The translations under genes and the position numbers were made by a program. Shown here piece by piece: positions 8,786 to 16,630 of a stretch of 64,000 bases of DNA (position 1 is the stretch's first letter; every line of letters begins with the position of its first letter). The notes beneath the pieces were generated by a model. That model saw only the letters and a list, made by a program, of their open reading frames with translations. It did no database searches and was not told where the DNA came from. Source of the DNA: Streptomyces ruber (lineage in GTDB: Bacteria > Actinomycetota > Actinomycetes > Streptomycetales > Streptomycetaceae); NCBI RefSeq assembly GCF_014648075.1, contig NZ_BMQK01000003.1:620001-684000 (forward strand), written 5' to 3'.

Positions 8786-9757
8786 ATGGAGATCGGTTAC
8801 AAACTGGCCGCAGAGGCCTTCGGCCCGGAGGAACTCGTCCGTCAGGCGGTCCGCGCCGAGGCGGCGGGCTTCGACTTCGTCGAGATCAGCGACCACTACC
8901 ACCCCTGGCTCGACGTCCAGGGCCACTCGCCCTTCGCCTGGACGGTCCTCGGCGCGATCGCGGCGCGGACCGAACGCGTCGGCCTGGTGACCGGGGTGAC
9001 CTGCCCGACGATCCGCTACCACCCCGCGGTCGTCGCGCAGGCCGCCGCGACCCTCGCGCTGGTCTCGGGCGGCCGCTTCGTCCTGGGCGTGGGCTCCGGC
9101 GAACGGCTCAACGAACACGTCGTCGGCCGCGGCTTCCCCGACTCGGTCCGGGTCCGCCACGAACTGCTGCGCGAGGCCCTGGAGATCATCCGGCTGCTGT
9201 GGCGCGGCGGTTACCGTTCCTACGAGGGCAAGCACCTGCGCCTCGAGGACGCCCGGGTGTTCGACCTGCCCGAGGAACTGCCGCTGATCGCAGTGGCCGC
9301 CGGCGGGAGCGCGGCGGCGCGTATCGCCGCCGAGCTCGGGGACGGCCTGTTCGCCACCGAGGACAAGGCGTCGATCGTCCGGCACTACCGGGCCGCGGGC
9401 GGCACCGGGCCCGGGTACGCCGAGGTGCCCATGGCCTGGGCGCCGGACGAGGACGGCGCCGTCGAGGCCGCGTGGAAGACCTCGCGGTGGGCGGTGACGG
9501 GCTGGAAGGTGATGAGCGAACTGCCCAACCCGGTCAACTTCGAGGCCGCGACCACCACGGTCCGGGCCGAGGACATCCGGGAGAAGTTCGCCTGCGGCCC
9601 CGACCCGGACCGGTACGTGACAGCCGTCCAGTCCTACGTCGACGCCGGTTTCGACCGGCTGGTCCTGCAGAACGCGGGCCCCGACCCGGACGGGTTCACC
9701 GACTTCTACCGGCGCGAACTCGACCGGCCGCTGCGCGGCCTGCGGCCGTCCGGCTAA
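8786..9757 (+). CDS. LLM-class F420-dependent oxidoreductase
   Basis: This 323-residue protein is a luciferase-like monooxygenase-fold enzyme of the F420-dependent type (Fgd-like): MEIGYKLAAEAFGPEELVRQA, EISDHYHPW, GVGSGERLNEHVVG, EIIRLLWRGGY, FATEDKASIV. Enzymes of this group move hydride to or from F420 on alcohols, aldehydes or enones. The ATG at 8786 gives the family-typical N-terminus; no Shine-Dalgarno is visible, and CAGGGT ends 6 nt upstream, suggesting a leaderless transcript. It is the first gene of a rightward set with the flavin monooxygenase (40 bp downstream) and the ligase. It may reduce a pathway intermediate, or regenerate F420H2 as Fgd does. Confidence 0.85.
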   Translation: MEIGYKLAAEAFGPEELVRQAVRAEAAGFDFVEISDHYHPWLDVQGHSPFAWTVLGAIAARTERVGLVTGVTCPTIRYHPAVVAQAAATLALVSGGRFVLGVGSGERLNEHVVGRGFPDSVRVRHELLREALEIIRLLWRGGYRSYEGKHLRLEDARVFDLPEELPLIAVAAGGSAAARIAAELGDGLFATEDKASIVRHYRAAGGTGPGYAEVPMAWAPDEDGAVEAAWKTSRWAVTGWKVMSELPNPVNFEAATTTVRAEDIREKFACGPDPDRYVTAVQSYVDAGFDRLVLQNAGPDPDGFTDFYRRELDRPLRGLRPSG

Positions 9758-9775
9758 TCTCAGAGGCTTCTGATG
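9758..9775 (+). promoter_or_regulatory. Degenerate operator copy before flavin monooxygenase 1
   Basis: TCTCAGAGGCTTCTGATG starts immediately after the stop of the F420 oxidoreductase. Its left half is identical to the perfect palindrome at 18224-18241 and five of eight right-half bases also match. Exactly 22 nt separate it from the ATG, as at the second monooxygenase. Those 22 nt include TAGCGT ending 7 nt before the ATG, a good -10 for a leaderless mRNA. Confidence 0.75.
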
Positions 9776-9797
9776 TGGCGCCGCTAGCGTCCGGTCC

Positions 9798-11360
9798 ATG
9801 GTGCGCGATTACCTGATCATCGGGGCCGGACCGGCCGGACTTCAGCTCGCCGCTTCACTCGAACGTGACGGACGGGACTACGTCGTCCTGGAGCGGGGGA
9901 GCGGACCCGGCACGTTCTTCACCAGATACCCCAGACATCGGCAGCTGATATCGATCAACAAGGTGAACACCGGATACTCCGACCCGGAGCTCAACCTCCG
10001 GATGGACTGGAACTCGCTGCTCAGCGACGATCCGGAGCTGCTGTTCACCAAGTACAGCGAGGAGTACTTCCCCCGCGCCGAGGAACTGGTGCGCTACCTG
10101 GCCGACTTCGCGGACCGCACCGGCGTCCGCGTCGAGTACGGCACGGACGTCGTCCGGATCTCCCGTGGGGACGGCGCGGACGGCGCGGAGGGCCTCTTCA
10201 CCGTCCGTGCCGCGGACGGGCGGACCTGGCAGGCACGGCGGATCGTCGTGGCGACCGGTGTGTCCCGGCTCAACGAGCCGCCCATCCCGGGCGTCGAACT
10301 GGCCGAACGCTACGACACGTTCGACCCGGAACCGGCGTCGTTCACGGGCCAGCGGGTGCTGATCGTCGGCAAGGGCAACTCCGCGTTCGAGACCGCCGAC
10401 TCCCTCATGGCGAAGGCCGCGGTCATCCACGTCGCGGGCCCGCACTCGCTGAAGATGGCCTGGAAGACCCACTTCGTGGGCCATCTGCGCGCGGTGAACA
10501 ACAACTTCCTGGACAGCTACCAGCTCAAGTCGCAGAACGCGGTCCTGGACGGCACCGTGGAGAACATCGAGAAGACCGCCGACGGCCGGTTCCGGGTGGT
10601 GTTCCGCTACGCCCGCACCGTGGAACGGCTCCGCGAGCTGGAGTACGACCGGATCATCCTGTGCGCCGGCTTCCGCTTCGACGCGGACGTCTTCGACGAG
10701 AGCTGCCGCCCGGCCCTCGTCATCGACGACCGGTTCCCCGAACAGACCTCCGCCTACGAGTCGGTGAACGTCCCCGGCCTCTACTTCGCCGGCACGCTGA
10801 CCCAGCAGCGGGACTTCAAGAAGGGCACCAACGGCTTCATCCACGGCTTCCGTTACGGCGTGCGCGCGCTGCGCCGCGTCCTGGACGCCCGCTACCACGA
10901 CGCGCCCTGGCCGGGCCGGCCGCTCACCGCGGCCCCCGAGGCGATCGCCGACGCGATCGTCGCCCGCGTCAACCGCTCGTCCGCCCTCTGGCAGCAGTTC
11001 GGCGTCCTCGGCGACGTCGTCGCGGTCGACGGGGACCGGGCCCTGTACCAGGAGGAGGTGCCGCTCGCGTACGTCACCGACGGCGGTCTCGGCCCCGCCG
11101 CGCACCGGTTCGTCGTCGACCTGGAGTACGGGCCCGACCACGACCACGTCGACCCGTTCGACGTCACCGTCCCGCGCGTGACCGAGAACGACGTGGAGCA
11201 CGCCGAGGACTCCAGCTACCTGCACCCCGTCGTCCGGCACTACCGCGACGGCGTCCTCGCCGGCACCCACCACCTGGCGGAGAACCTGGAGAACGAGTGG
11301 GACATCCCCACCGTCCACCAGCAGCCGCTGGCCGCGTTCGTGAAGGAGAGCCTTGGCTGA
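9798..11360 (+). CDS. FAD/NAD(P)H flavin monooxygenase 1
   Basis: This 520-residue flavoprotein has an FAD-binding Rossmann motif at the N-terminus (YLIIGAGPAGLQLA) and an NADPH-binding one near residue 190 (VLIVGKGNSAFETA), as in class B flavin monooxygenases and FOXRED2-like proteins. Other landmarks are RYPRHRQLISINK, NNNFLDSYQLKSQNA, CAGFRFD and PGLYFAGTLTQ. It is collinear along its full length with the protein at 16627-18201, and most of the first 110 residues are the same. Members of this broad group hydroxylate nitrogen, sulfur or carbon, or perform Baeyer-Villiger oxidation; the substrate cannot be read from sequence. Its stop overlaps the ligase start by 8 bp. Confidence 0.85.
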   Translation: MVRDYLIIGAGPAGLQLAASLERDGRDYVVLERGSGPGTFFTRYPRHRQLISINKVNTGYSDPELNLRMDWNSLLSDDPELLFTKYSEEYFPRAEELVRYLADFADRTGVRVEYGTDVVRISRGDGADGAEGLFTVRAADGRTWQARRIVVATGVSRLNEPPIPGVELAERYDTFDPEPASFTGQRVLIVGKGNSAFETADSLMAKAAVIHVAGPHSLKMAWKTHFVGHLRAVNNNFLDSYQLKSQNAVLDGTVENIEKTADGRFRVVFRYARTVERLRELEYDRIILCAGFRFDADVFDESCRPALVIDDRFPEQTSAYESVNVPGLYFAGTLTQQRDFKKGTNGFIHGFRYGVRALRRVLDARYHDAPWPGRPLTAAPEAIADAIVARVNRSSALWQQFGVLGDVVAVDGDRALYQEEVPLAYVTDGGLGPAAHRFVVDLEYGPDHDHVDPFDVTVPRVTENDVEHAEDSSYLHPVVRHYRDGVLAGTHHLAENLENEWDIPTVHQQPLAAFVKESLG

Positions 11361-12801
11361 GCAGTTCCCCGGCGGCGTACTGGACCTCCTCGACGCGGCG
11401 GGCGACCGGACGGTGTTCGAGCACGGCGACCGGACGGTCTCCGGGGCTCAGCTCCTCGAGGCCGTACGCCGGGTGACGAACGGCCTGCGGAAGCACGGCG
11501 TCGGGCCCGGCGACGGTGTGGCCCTGCTGCTGGGCGTCGGTCCCGAGGCGTTCGCCGCCGTCGTCGCCGCCCATGCCGTCGGCGCCCGCGTCGTCGGCGT
11601 CCGGCCGGGCCTCACCGGACGCCAGCGGGAACACCTCCTCGCGGACGTCGCCTTCAAGGTCACCGACCGGGCCGCCGGCCCGGCCGGTGACCGGCCCGGG
11701 GGCGACCTCGTGCTCGACGACCTGCTGTCGGCGCCGGACGACGGGGTCCGGCCGCGGGTCACGGCGCGGCCCGAGGACGTCGCCCGGCTCATCCACACCA
11801 GCGGCAGCACCGGCGTCCCCAAGGCGTGCGCCCAGACCTACGCGGCGATGACCGCGGCCTGGGCGCTCCGCCCGGACGCCTGGCCGCCCGCCGTCCGCGA
11901 ACTCGCCTCCCGCCTGGACCGGTTCCTCGTCTTCGGCACCCTGGCGAGCCAGGTGATGATGGAGTACGGGCTGCTCGCGCTCGCCGCGGGCGGCACCCTC
12001 GTCACCGCCGACCCGCCCGCCTTCCCCGACGCCCTCGTACGGCACCGGGCGACCGCGAGCGTCATCACCGTGGCCCGGCTGACGAGACTCGTGGCGAGCC
12101 AGCGCGCGTCACCCGTGGACCTCGGCACGCTGCGCGCGCTGATGGTCTCCGGGTCCCCGGTGACGCCGGGGCGGCTGCGCGAGGCCGCCGAGGTGCTCGG
12201 CCCGGTCGTCTTCCACGGCTACGGCCAGACGGAGACCGGCATGATCTCCATGGCCACCCCGGAGGACGAGCCGGGCTCGCTGGGCGTGCCGCCCGTCGAG
12301 CTGGAGGTACGGGACGACTCCGGCCGCCCCGTACCGCCCGGCACCGACGGCGAGCTGTTCGTCCGGACCCCTGCGCAGAGCAGCGGGTACTGGCAGGAGC
12401 CAGGTCTCACCGCCGAGGTGTTCACCGACGGCTGGGTGCGCACCCGCGACCTCGGCCACCTCGACGCCGAGGGCCGGCTGTGGCTCACGGGACGCGCCCG
12501 CGACGTGATCATCGTCAACGCCAACGTGCACTACGCGGGGCCCGTCGAGCGGCTGCTCGCCGCGCACCCGTCGGTGGCCGAGGCGTACGTCGTCGCCGTC
12601 CCCGACGACAGCACCGGGGAGGCCGTGCACGCCTTCGTCGTACCCGCCGCCGGACATGTGCCGTCCCTCGGGGAACTGCGCACGCTGGTGGCGGCCGAGC
12701 TGGGTGAGGCGTCCGCGCCGACCCGTCTCACCCTCATCGACGAGGTGCCGCTCACACCCGCCGGGAAGCCCGACAAACGGCGGCTCGCGGCCGGAGCGTA
12801 G
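11353..12801 (+). CDS. ANL-superfamily acyl-adenylating ligase
   Basis: This 482-residue protein has the adenylate-forming motifs IHTSGSTGVPKACAQTY, GYGQTETGM, GELFVRTP, DGWVRTRDLGHLD and the terminal catalytic lysine region PLTPAGKPDKRR. The P-loop is slightly unusual (KACAQT in place of KGV). It has no carrier or reductase domain, so it is a stand-alone acyl-CoA/AMP ligase. I take TTG at 11353 as start: AAGGAG lies 4-5 nt before it and it overlaps the stop of flavin monooxygenase 1, implying translational coupling. Given the MIO ammonia-lyase in the same region, an aryl acid such as p-coumarate is a reasonable but unproven substrate; it could prime the NRPS. Confidence 0.85.
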   Translation: MAEQFPGGVLDLLDAAGDRTVFEHGDRTVSGAQLLEAVRRVTNGLRKHGVGPGDGVALLLGVGPEAFAAVVAAHAVGARVVGVRPGLTGRQREHLLADVAFKVTDRAAGPAGDRPGGDLVLDDLLSAPDDGVRPRVTARPEDVARLIHTSGSTGVPKACAQTYAAMTAAWALRPDAWPPAVRELASRLDRFLVFGTLASQVMMEYGLLALAAGGTLVTADPPAFPDALVRHRATASVITVARLTRLVASQRASPVDLGTLRALMVSGSPVTPGRLREAAEVLGPVVFHGYGQTETGMISMATPEDEPGSLGVPPVELEVRDDSGRPVPPGTDGELFVRTPAQSSGYWQEPGLTAEVFTDGWVRTRDLGHLDAEGRLWLTGRARDVIIVNANVHYAGPVERLLAAHPSVAEAYVVAVPDDSTGEAVHAFVVPAAGHVPSLGELRTLVAAELGEASAPTRLTLIDEVPLTPAGKPDKRRLAAGA

Positions 12802-12807
12802 CCGGTT

Positions 12808-12833
12808 CCCCGCGCCCCTTCAGGGGCGCGGGG
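12808..12833. terminator. Bidirectional terminator between convergent operons
   Basis: A perfect 12-bp GC stem with a 2-nt loop lies 6 bp after the ligase stop and before the convergent antiporter stop. Confidence 0.8.
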
Positions 12834-12921
12834 CCGTGCTGACATGCGGCTCCGCCGCGCGGGCGCGACCAGCCACGACGGACCCGCACCGAAGCACCGG
12901 CCTCGCAGCGCAAGGCGGCAC

Positions 12922-14175
12922 TCAGGCATCCACGGTCGGCCGCGGCAGCGACTCCCGCGGCCGCTCCCGCCGGTCGAAGAACGTCAGCAGCGGTGTCGCC
13001 ATGACGGTGGTGACGATGGCGACGACGACCAGGGCGCTGAACATCGCCTGCGTCACGATGCCCGCCGCCAGACCGAGGTTGAGCGCGATGAGCTGCATCA
13101 GGCCCCGCGCGTTCATCAGCGCCCCGACCCGCAGCGCCACGTCGTTCGGCTCGCCGGCGATGCGGGCGGCCAGCCAGCAGGCGCCGAACTTCCCCAGGAC
13201 CGCGACCAGCACGCACCCCGCGGTGAACAGCAGCACCGGTCCGGAACCCAGCAGGGTGAAGTCCGTGTTCAGTCCCGAGTAGGTGAAGAACAGCGGCAGG
13301 AACACCGTGCCCACCGGCTTGAGCGTCGCGACCGTACGGTCCAGCTGTTCCGATCGCGGGAACACGAGGCCGAGGCAGAACGCGCCGAACACCGCGTACA
13401 GCCCGATCTCGTCGGTGTACCAGGCCACCAGGAACAGCGCGCCGACCAGCGTCAGCAGCAGCCCGTCCGGCGTCGCCCGGTCGGCGAGGAGCGCGGTGCG
13501 GCCGTGCAGGCGCACCACGGCCACCATCACCAGTACGAGACCGAACCCGCCCGCCACGGCCAGGGACACGAGCCCCGCGCTGCCGCCGGCGATGCTGAAC
13601 ACGCCCGCGAGCAGGATCCACGCCACCGCGTCGTCCACGGCGCCGGAGCCGAGCGCGAGCGACCCGAACCGGGTACCGGCCAGGTTCCGTTCGGAGATGA
13701 TCCGGGCCAGCATCGGGAACGCCGTCACGGCCAGCGCCACCCCGACGAACAGGGCCGACACCACCAGCGGCACGTCCTCGGCCAGGGCGCCGGTCCGTTC
13801 CCCGACGGCGTAGATCAGCACCACGCCCAGCAGCACCGGTACGAGCACACCCGCGGCGGAGACCAGCCCGGCCGACCGGGCCACACCGCCCAGCCGGTCC
13901 ATCCGGAAGTCCCAGCCGACGTGGAACATGAACGCGACGAGGCCGATCTGCCCCACCACGTACAGGACCGGCCGCAGCTCCTGCGGGAAGAGGCTCTCCT
14001 CGACGCCGGGGAGCAGGGCGCCGAGCACCGACGGGCCCAGTACCACGCCCGCGATCATCTCGCCGACGACGGGCGGCTGCCCGACCGTCTGCAGCAGCCG
14101 GCCGACGAGACGGCAGACGACCAGGATGACCACGACGGCGAGGAAGAACGTGGGGGCGAGTTCCGCGGGAGTCAT
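12922..14175 (-). CDS. CPA2-type cation/proton antiporter
   Basis: This 417-residue protein has about 12-13 hydrophobic helices of the KefB/NapA type. VGQPPVVGEMIAGVVLGPS marks helix 2, and the paired acidic motif GSGAVDDAVAWILL is the ion-binding site. It lacks the KTN/TrkA nucleotide-binding tail of Kef channels. The ATG overlaps the P450 stop (ATGA), so it is the last gene of the four-gene operon running left from 18201. An antiporter co-translated with three oxidative enzymes is unusual; it might export the product, balance ions, or give self-protection. Confidence 0.85.
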   Translation of the reverse strand: MTPAELAPTFFLAVVVILVVCRLVGRLLQTVGQPPVVGEMIAGVVLGPSVLGALLPGVEESLFPQELRPVLYVVGQIGLVAFMFHVGWDFRMDRLGGVARSAGLVSAAGVLVPVLLGVVLIYAVGERTGALAEDVPLVVSALFVGVALAVTAFPMLARIISERNLAGTRFGSLALGSGAVDDAVAWILLAGVFSIAGGSAGLVSLAVAGGFGLVLVMVAVVRLHGRTALLADRATPDGLLLTLVGALFLVAWYTDEIGLYAVFGAFCLGLVFPRSEQLDRTVATLKPVGTVFLPLFFTYSGLNTDFTLLGSGPVLLFTAGCVLVAVLGKFGACWLAARIAGEPNDVALRVGALMNARGLMQLIALNLGLAAGIVTQAMFSALVVVAIVTTVMATPLLTFFDRRERPRESLPRPTVDA

Positions 14176-15548
14176 CTGTTCCCTCCGTTTCCGTGGGCGA
14201 CCGGGCAGCGACCGGCCGGGGGCTCCTCGAAGTAACGGGCCGCCGGCCGCAGCCGGCGGGCGTGCAGCACCATGACCGTGCCGAGCACCAACTGCCGTAC
14301 GCCCCGCGTGACGTCCTCCACCCCGTCCCGCACCCGGACGAAGGCCCGCAGCGCGTCCAGCCGGCGAGGCTCGGGGGACAGCCCGCGCGGGATCAGCAGA
14401 CACGGCGCGCGGTGCGGGTTGGAGCGGGTGTGCGAGGCCGTGGAGTCCAGCTCGAAGCGGCGCAGCACCTCGCGGACCGCGGCGCGCAGCACGAGCGGGG
14501 AGAGCCGCCACGCCGGGCAGGGACGGTTGGCGGCCACGCCGAACGGGATGTGGTGGGCGTCCTTGGCGGACAGGGTGTCCCAGCGGTCCGGGTCGAACAC
14601 GTCGGGCCGGTCGTAGCCCGTGGCGTGGTAGGCGGGGTAGCTGAAGCACACCACGGAGCCGGCGGGCAGCGTGGTGTCCTCGTCGAGCGGGATGTCGCCC
14701 GTGGTGATGCGGTGCGCGATGCCGAACAGCGGGTACAGCCGCATCGTCTCGTCGAGCACGTGCGTGAGGTACCGGTCGTCGTCGGGGGACCCGGCCACGC
14801 GGCGCTGCACCTCGCGGTGGCGGGCCAGGGCGAGCAGGACGTGCGCGGTCGCCTCGGAGAGCTGCACGACGGCCGTGTTGAACATCGTCCCCTGCAGGAA
14901 GTGCACCTGCTCCGGCAGCGACAGCGAGGCGGGGAGCTCGTGCCGCACGTCGCCGGCCGCGACCCGCTCGCGCAGGTACGCCGTCAGCCGGGCCCGGCGC
15001 CTCGGGTGGCGCAGGCCGGTGCACTTCAGGGCGTTGATGACGTCGGTGGAGTGCGCGGTGATCAGGTCCCGGGCGTGCGGCGGGCACGGCTCCCTGAACA
15101 CCAGCTCGTAAGCGAACTCGGCCCACGCGGGCATCACCAGGTCCCGCAGCCGGACGAGGCTGATCCGTGTGTCCGGCACCGTGTCGAGCACGCGCGCCAC
15201 GGCGCGGGCGGCCGCCGCCGAGAGCTCGGCCGAGTTGCCGGCGAGCATCCGCCGCGTCGCCGCGGCCACGTCCTCGTACCGCTCACCGGGCTCCAGGTGC
15301 TCCTGGTGCACCTCGGGTCCCGGGGACAGCCAGTACCAGAACAGGTCGGACAGACCCGCCCCCGCGCTCCGGCCGTTCGCCGCCGGATGCGCGTAGACCC
15401 GCTCGAACACCTCGGGCCCGTACCGGGCGTTGGGCAGGGTCAGTGTCCGGTCGCCGTTGACCTTCTCGAAGATGCGCCCGCGCAGCGCGACGACGCCGCG
15501 CGGCAGCCACCACGTGTCCGCCGTGGCCTGCTTCGGCCCGCTGCTCAC
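14172..15548 (-). CDS. Cytochrome P450
   Basis: This 458-residue protein has the ExxR motif in LDETMRLYPLFGIAHR, a substrate-side SYPAYHATGYDRPDVFDPDRW region and the heme loop HIPFGVAANRPCPAW with the cysteine ligand. The heme loop is atypical (FGxxxxRxCxA rather than FGxGxHxCxG). The I-helix region (FNTAVVQLSEATAHV) has no clear A/G-G-x-D/E-T oxygen-activation motif, so chemistry other than plain hydroxylation is possible. The start is GTG at 15548, overlapping the upstream stop (GTGA); GTG at 15551 is an alternative. It is third in the leftward operon. Confidence 0.85.
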   Translation of the reverse strand: MSSGPKQATADTWWLPRGVVALRGRIFEKVNGDRTLTLPNARYGPEVFERVYAHPAANGRSAGAGLSDLFWYWLSPGPEVHQEHLEPGERYEDVAAATRRMLAGNSAELSAAAARAVARVLDTVPDTRISLVRLRDLVMPAWAEFAYELVFREPCPPHARDLITAHSTDVINALKCTGLRHPRRRARLTAYLRERVAAGDVRHELPASLSLPEQVHFLQGTMFNTAVVQLSEATAHVLLALARHREVQRRVAGSPDDDRYLTHVLDETMRLYPLFGIAHRITTGDIPLDEDTTLPAGSVVCFSYPAYHATGYDRPDVFDPDRWDTLSAKDAHHIPFGVAANRPCPAWRLSPLVLRAAVREVLRRFELDSTASHTRSNPHRAPCLLIPRGLSPEPRRLDALRAFVRVRDGVEDVTRGVRQLVLGTVMVLHARRLRPAARYFEEPPAGRCPVAHGNGGNR

Positions 15549-16630
15549 CACGTTCCACCCCTCGTCACGACGTCCCTCGTCACGACCATGTCCTCCGTCA
15601 GATCGGCGTTCCGGCGCCCTCCGCACAGCGCGAGCGTGTGGTCGTACTCGTCGCGCAGCGTCGCGAGGACCGACCGGACCCCGGCCTCCCCCTCGGCGGC
15701 CAGCCCCCACACCACCGGGCGGCCCACGCCGACGGCCGCCGCGCCCAGCGCGAGGGCGACGGCGACGTCGCTGCCCCGGCGCACCCCGCCGTCCAGCAGC
15801 ACCGGCACCCGGCCCGCGACGGCGCGGACGACCGCGGGCAGGCAGTCCACGGCCGCCGGGACGGCGTCGCTCTGCCGGCCCCCGTGGTTGGAGACGACCA
15901 CCCCTGCCGCACCGTGCTCGACGGCGAGCCGCGCGTCCGCCGGGTGCAGGACTCCCTTGACCAGCACGGGAAGTGAGGTCATACGCGCCAACTCGCCGAA
16001 GTCCCGCCAGGTCGGGGAAGCCGACATGGGGATGTCGGTGAGGGCACCCGGCGGGGCGCCCGGCAGGTCGCGCATGTTCTCCGCGGCGTAGCCGGGCGGC
16101 AGGTCGGTGAACCCGTTGCGCAGGTCCCTGGTGTGCCGGCCGAAGACCGGCGAGTCGACGGTGACCACCAGCGCCGTGCAGCCCGCCTTCTCGGCGCGCC
16201 GCACGAGCGCCTCGGTGACCGCCGGGCGGGGGTGCAGATAGAGCTGGAACCACACGGCCGGGTCCGGGGCCGTCTCGCGGGCCGCCGCGACGACGTCGGC
16301 GACCGCCGTCGTCGCGGCCGTACCCGTGATCAGGACGGCGCCCTCCGCCGCGGCGGCACGGGCCGTGGCGCGCTCGCCGTCCGGGTGCATCAGCCGGTGG
16401 AACGCGGTCGGCGCGACGACCACCGGCGCCGCCCGCCGGGCACCCGGCAGGTCGGCGGCGGTGTCCCGGTCCTCGGCTCCGCGCAGCACCCTCGGCAGCA
16501 GCGCGTACCGGTCGAAGGCCCGCTCGTTGCCGGCGAGGACGCGTTCCTCGCCGGCCCCGCCCGCCACGTAGTCGTAGTGGGCGGGGTCCAGCGCCTCGCG
16601 GGCCGCGTCGTGCAGCGCGCGGAGCGTCAC
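15545..16630 (-). CDS. FMN-dependent alpha-hydroxy-acid oxidase
   Basis: This 361-residue TIM-barrel flavoenzyme belongs to the lactate/glycolate/mandelate oxidase family. Visible landmarks are HYDYVAGGAGEE, VVVAPTAFHRL, WFQLYLH, VVTVDSPVFGRHTRDLRN, LVKGVLHPADARLAV, VSNHGGRQ (catalytic His and Arg) and VLLDGGVRRGSDV. The family oxidises 2-hydroxy acids to 2-oxo acids; relatives make 4-hydroxyphenylglyoxylate on the way to hydroxyphenylglycine. The start is GTG at 16630 in a GTGA overlap with the monooxygenase stop. No aminotransferase or hydroxymandelate synthase lies in the window, so a full hydroxyphenylglycine pathway is not present here. Confidence 0.88.
   Translation of the reverse strand: MTLRALHDAAREALDPAHYDYVAGGAGEERVLAGNERAFDRYALLPRVLRGAEDRDTAADLPGARRAAPVVVAPTAFHRLMHPDGERATARAAAAEGAVLITGTAATTAVADVVAAARETAPDPAVWFQLYLHPRPAVTEALVRRAEKAGCTALVVTVDSPVFGRHTRDLRNGFTDLPPGYAAENMRDLPGAPPGALTDIPMSASPTWRDFGELARMTSLPVLVKGVLHPADARLAVEHGAAGVVVSNHGGRQSDAVPAAVDCLPAVVRAVAGRVPVLLDGGVRRGSDVAVALALGAAAVGVGRPVVWGLAAEGEAGVRSVLATLRDEYDHTLALCGGRRNADLTEDMVVTRDVVTRGGTW

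Noticed and set aside
15545..16630. Hydroxy-acid oxidase as evidence for a hydroxyphenylglycine pathway
   Set aside because: No hydroxymandelate synthase or HpgT-type aminotransferase in the window, and neither A domain has an Hpg code.
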